A stretch of DNA of 64,000 nucleotides from MPNP01 sp965221445 (lineage in GTDB: Bacteria > Pseudomonadota > Alphaproteobacteria > Rhodobacterales > Rhodobacteraceae). The DNA lies in NCBI GenBank assembly GCA_965221445.1, contig CBDCSF010000013.1, positions 310,001-374,000 on the forward strand, read 5' to 3'. The position numbers were made by a program, and so were the translations under genes. Every line of letters starts with the position of its first letter. Positions within the stretch are counted from its first letter, which is position 1. Under the pieces are notes generated by a model, which was not told the origin of the DNA, made no database searches, and saw nothing but the letters and a program-made list of their open reading frames with translations. Shown here piece after piece: positions 63,993 to 64,000 of the stretch.

Positions 63993-64000
63993 ATTTTAAA

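Noticed and set aside
1..64000. CRISPR array, rRNA operon, prophage or replication origin.
   Set aside because: No regularly spaced repeats, no rRNA motifs, no phage structural genes and no DnaA-box cluster were seen while reading through the window.

Overview
The window looks like an AT-rich (by eye about 40% G+C) alphaproteobacterial chromosome, probably a free-living, marine-type lineage. The evidence is a circularly permuted (two-piece) tmRNA gene whose tag reads ANDNRAPVALAA, the alpha-type ClpX adaptor SspB, a DUF4167 protein, LpxI in place of LpxH, and the alphaproteobacterial orders pepA-holC / lptF-lptG-lptD-surA-pdxA-ksgA and uppS-cdsA-rseP-bamA-skp-fabZ-lpxA-lpxI-lpxB. No species can be named from the sequence alone.

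Layout. 0-8.3 kb: betaine-homocysteine methyltransferase, SufE, a 0.7 kb gene-free stretch holding a possible structured RNA, rnd divergent from dtd, tRNA-Asn, an orphan EnvZ-like histidine kinase whose 3' end runs into an antisense CAT tRNA, then ndk, holC and pepA. 8.4-18.1 kb: the LPS export and outer-membrane block lptF, lptG, lptD, surA, pdxA, ksgA. lptF and lptG are separated by 1.7 kb that holds a terminator, a heavily decayed gene and a DUF2188 gene. 18.1-27.8 kb: DUF4167, prmC-prfA, ispG, rodZ, sdhE-lrp, thyX, gloA, the tmRNA gene with sspB directly behind it, and fumC.

27.8-36.8 kb is an accessory (defence) island. It holds a 1442-residue STAND/NACHT-like NTPase that ends in a PD-(D/E)XK nuclease-like domain, a convergent 1009-residue single-chain type IIG restriction-modification enzyme, and a decayed IS1595/ISXO2-type insertion sequence with recognisable terminal inverted repeats. 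37.1-47.4 kb returns to metabolism: two tandem FAD/GcvT-fusion dehydrogenases of the dimethylglycine/sarcosine type, CcdA, TusA, a fused indolepyruvate ferredoxin oxidoreductase and a YbaK editing protein. With the methyltransferase at the left end, the flavoenzymes suggest stepwise use of glycine betaine (betaine to dimethylglycine to sarcosine to glycine).

47.7-51.7 kb is a second accessory patch: an AbiE type IV toxin-antitoxin pair with a candidate operator, a possible transposase fragment, and an AAA ATPase carrying ankyrin-like repeats. It is followed by a membrane-anchored metallo-beta-lactamase-fold hydrolase and a CrtC/AttH-like lipocalin protein. 54.5-64 kb is the envelope biogenesis operon on the minus strand (uppS to lpxB), from which dxr and lpxD, normally embedded there in alphaproteobacteria, are missing.

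The best candidate for an undescribed system is the STAND-NTPase/C-terminal nuclease at 27862-32190. The AAA-ankyrin ATPase at 50101-51663 is second.
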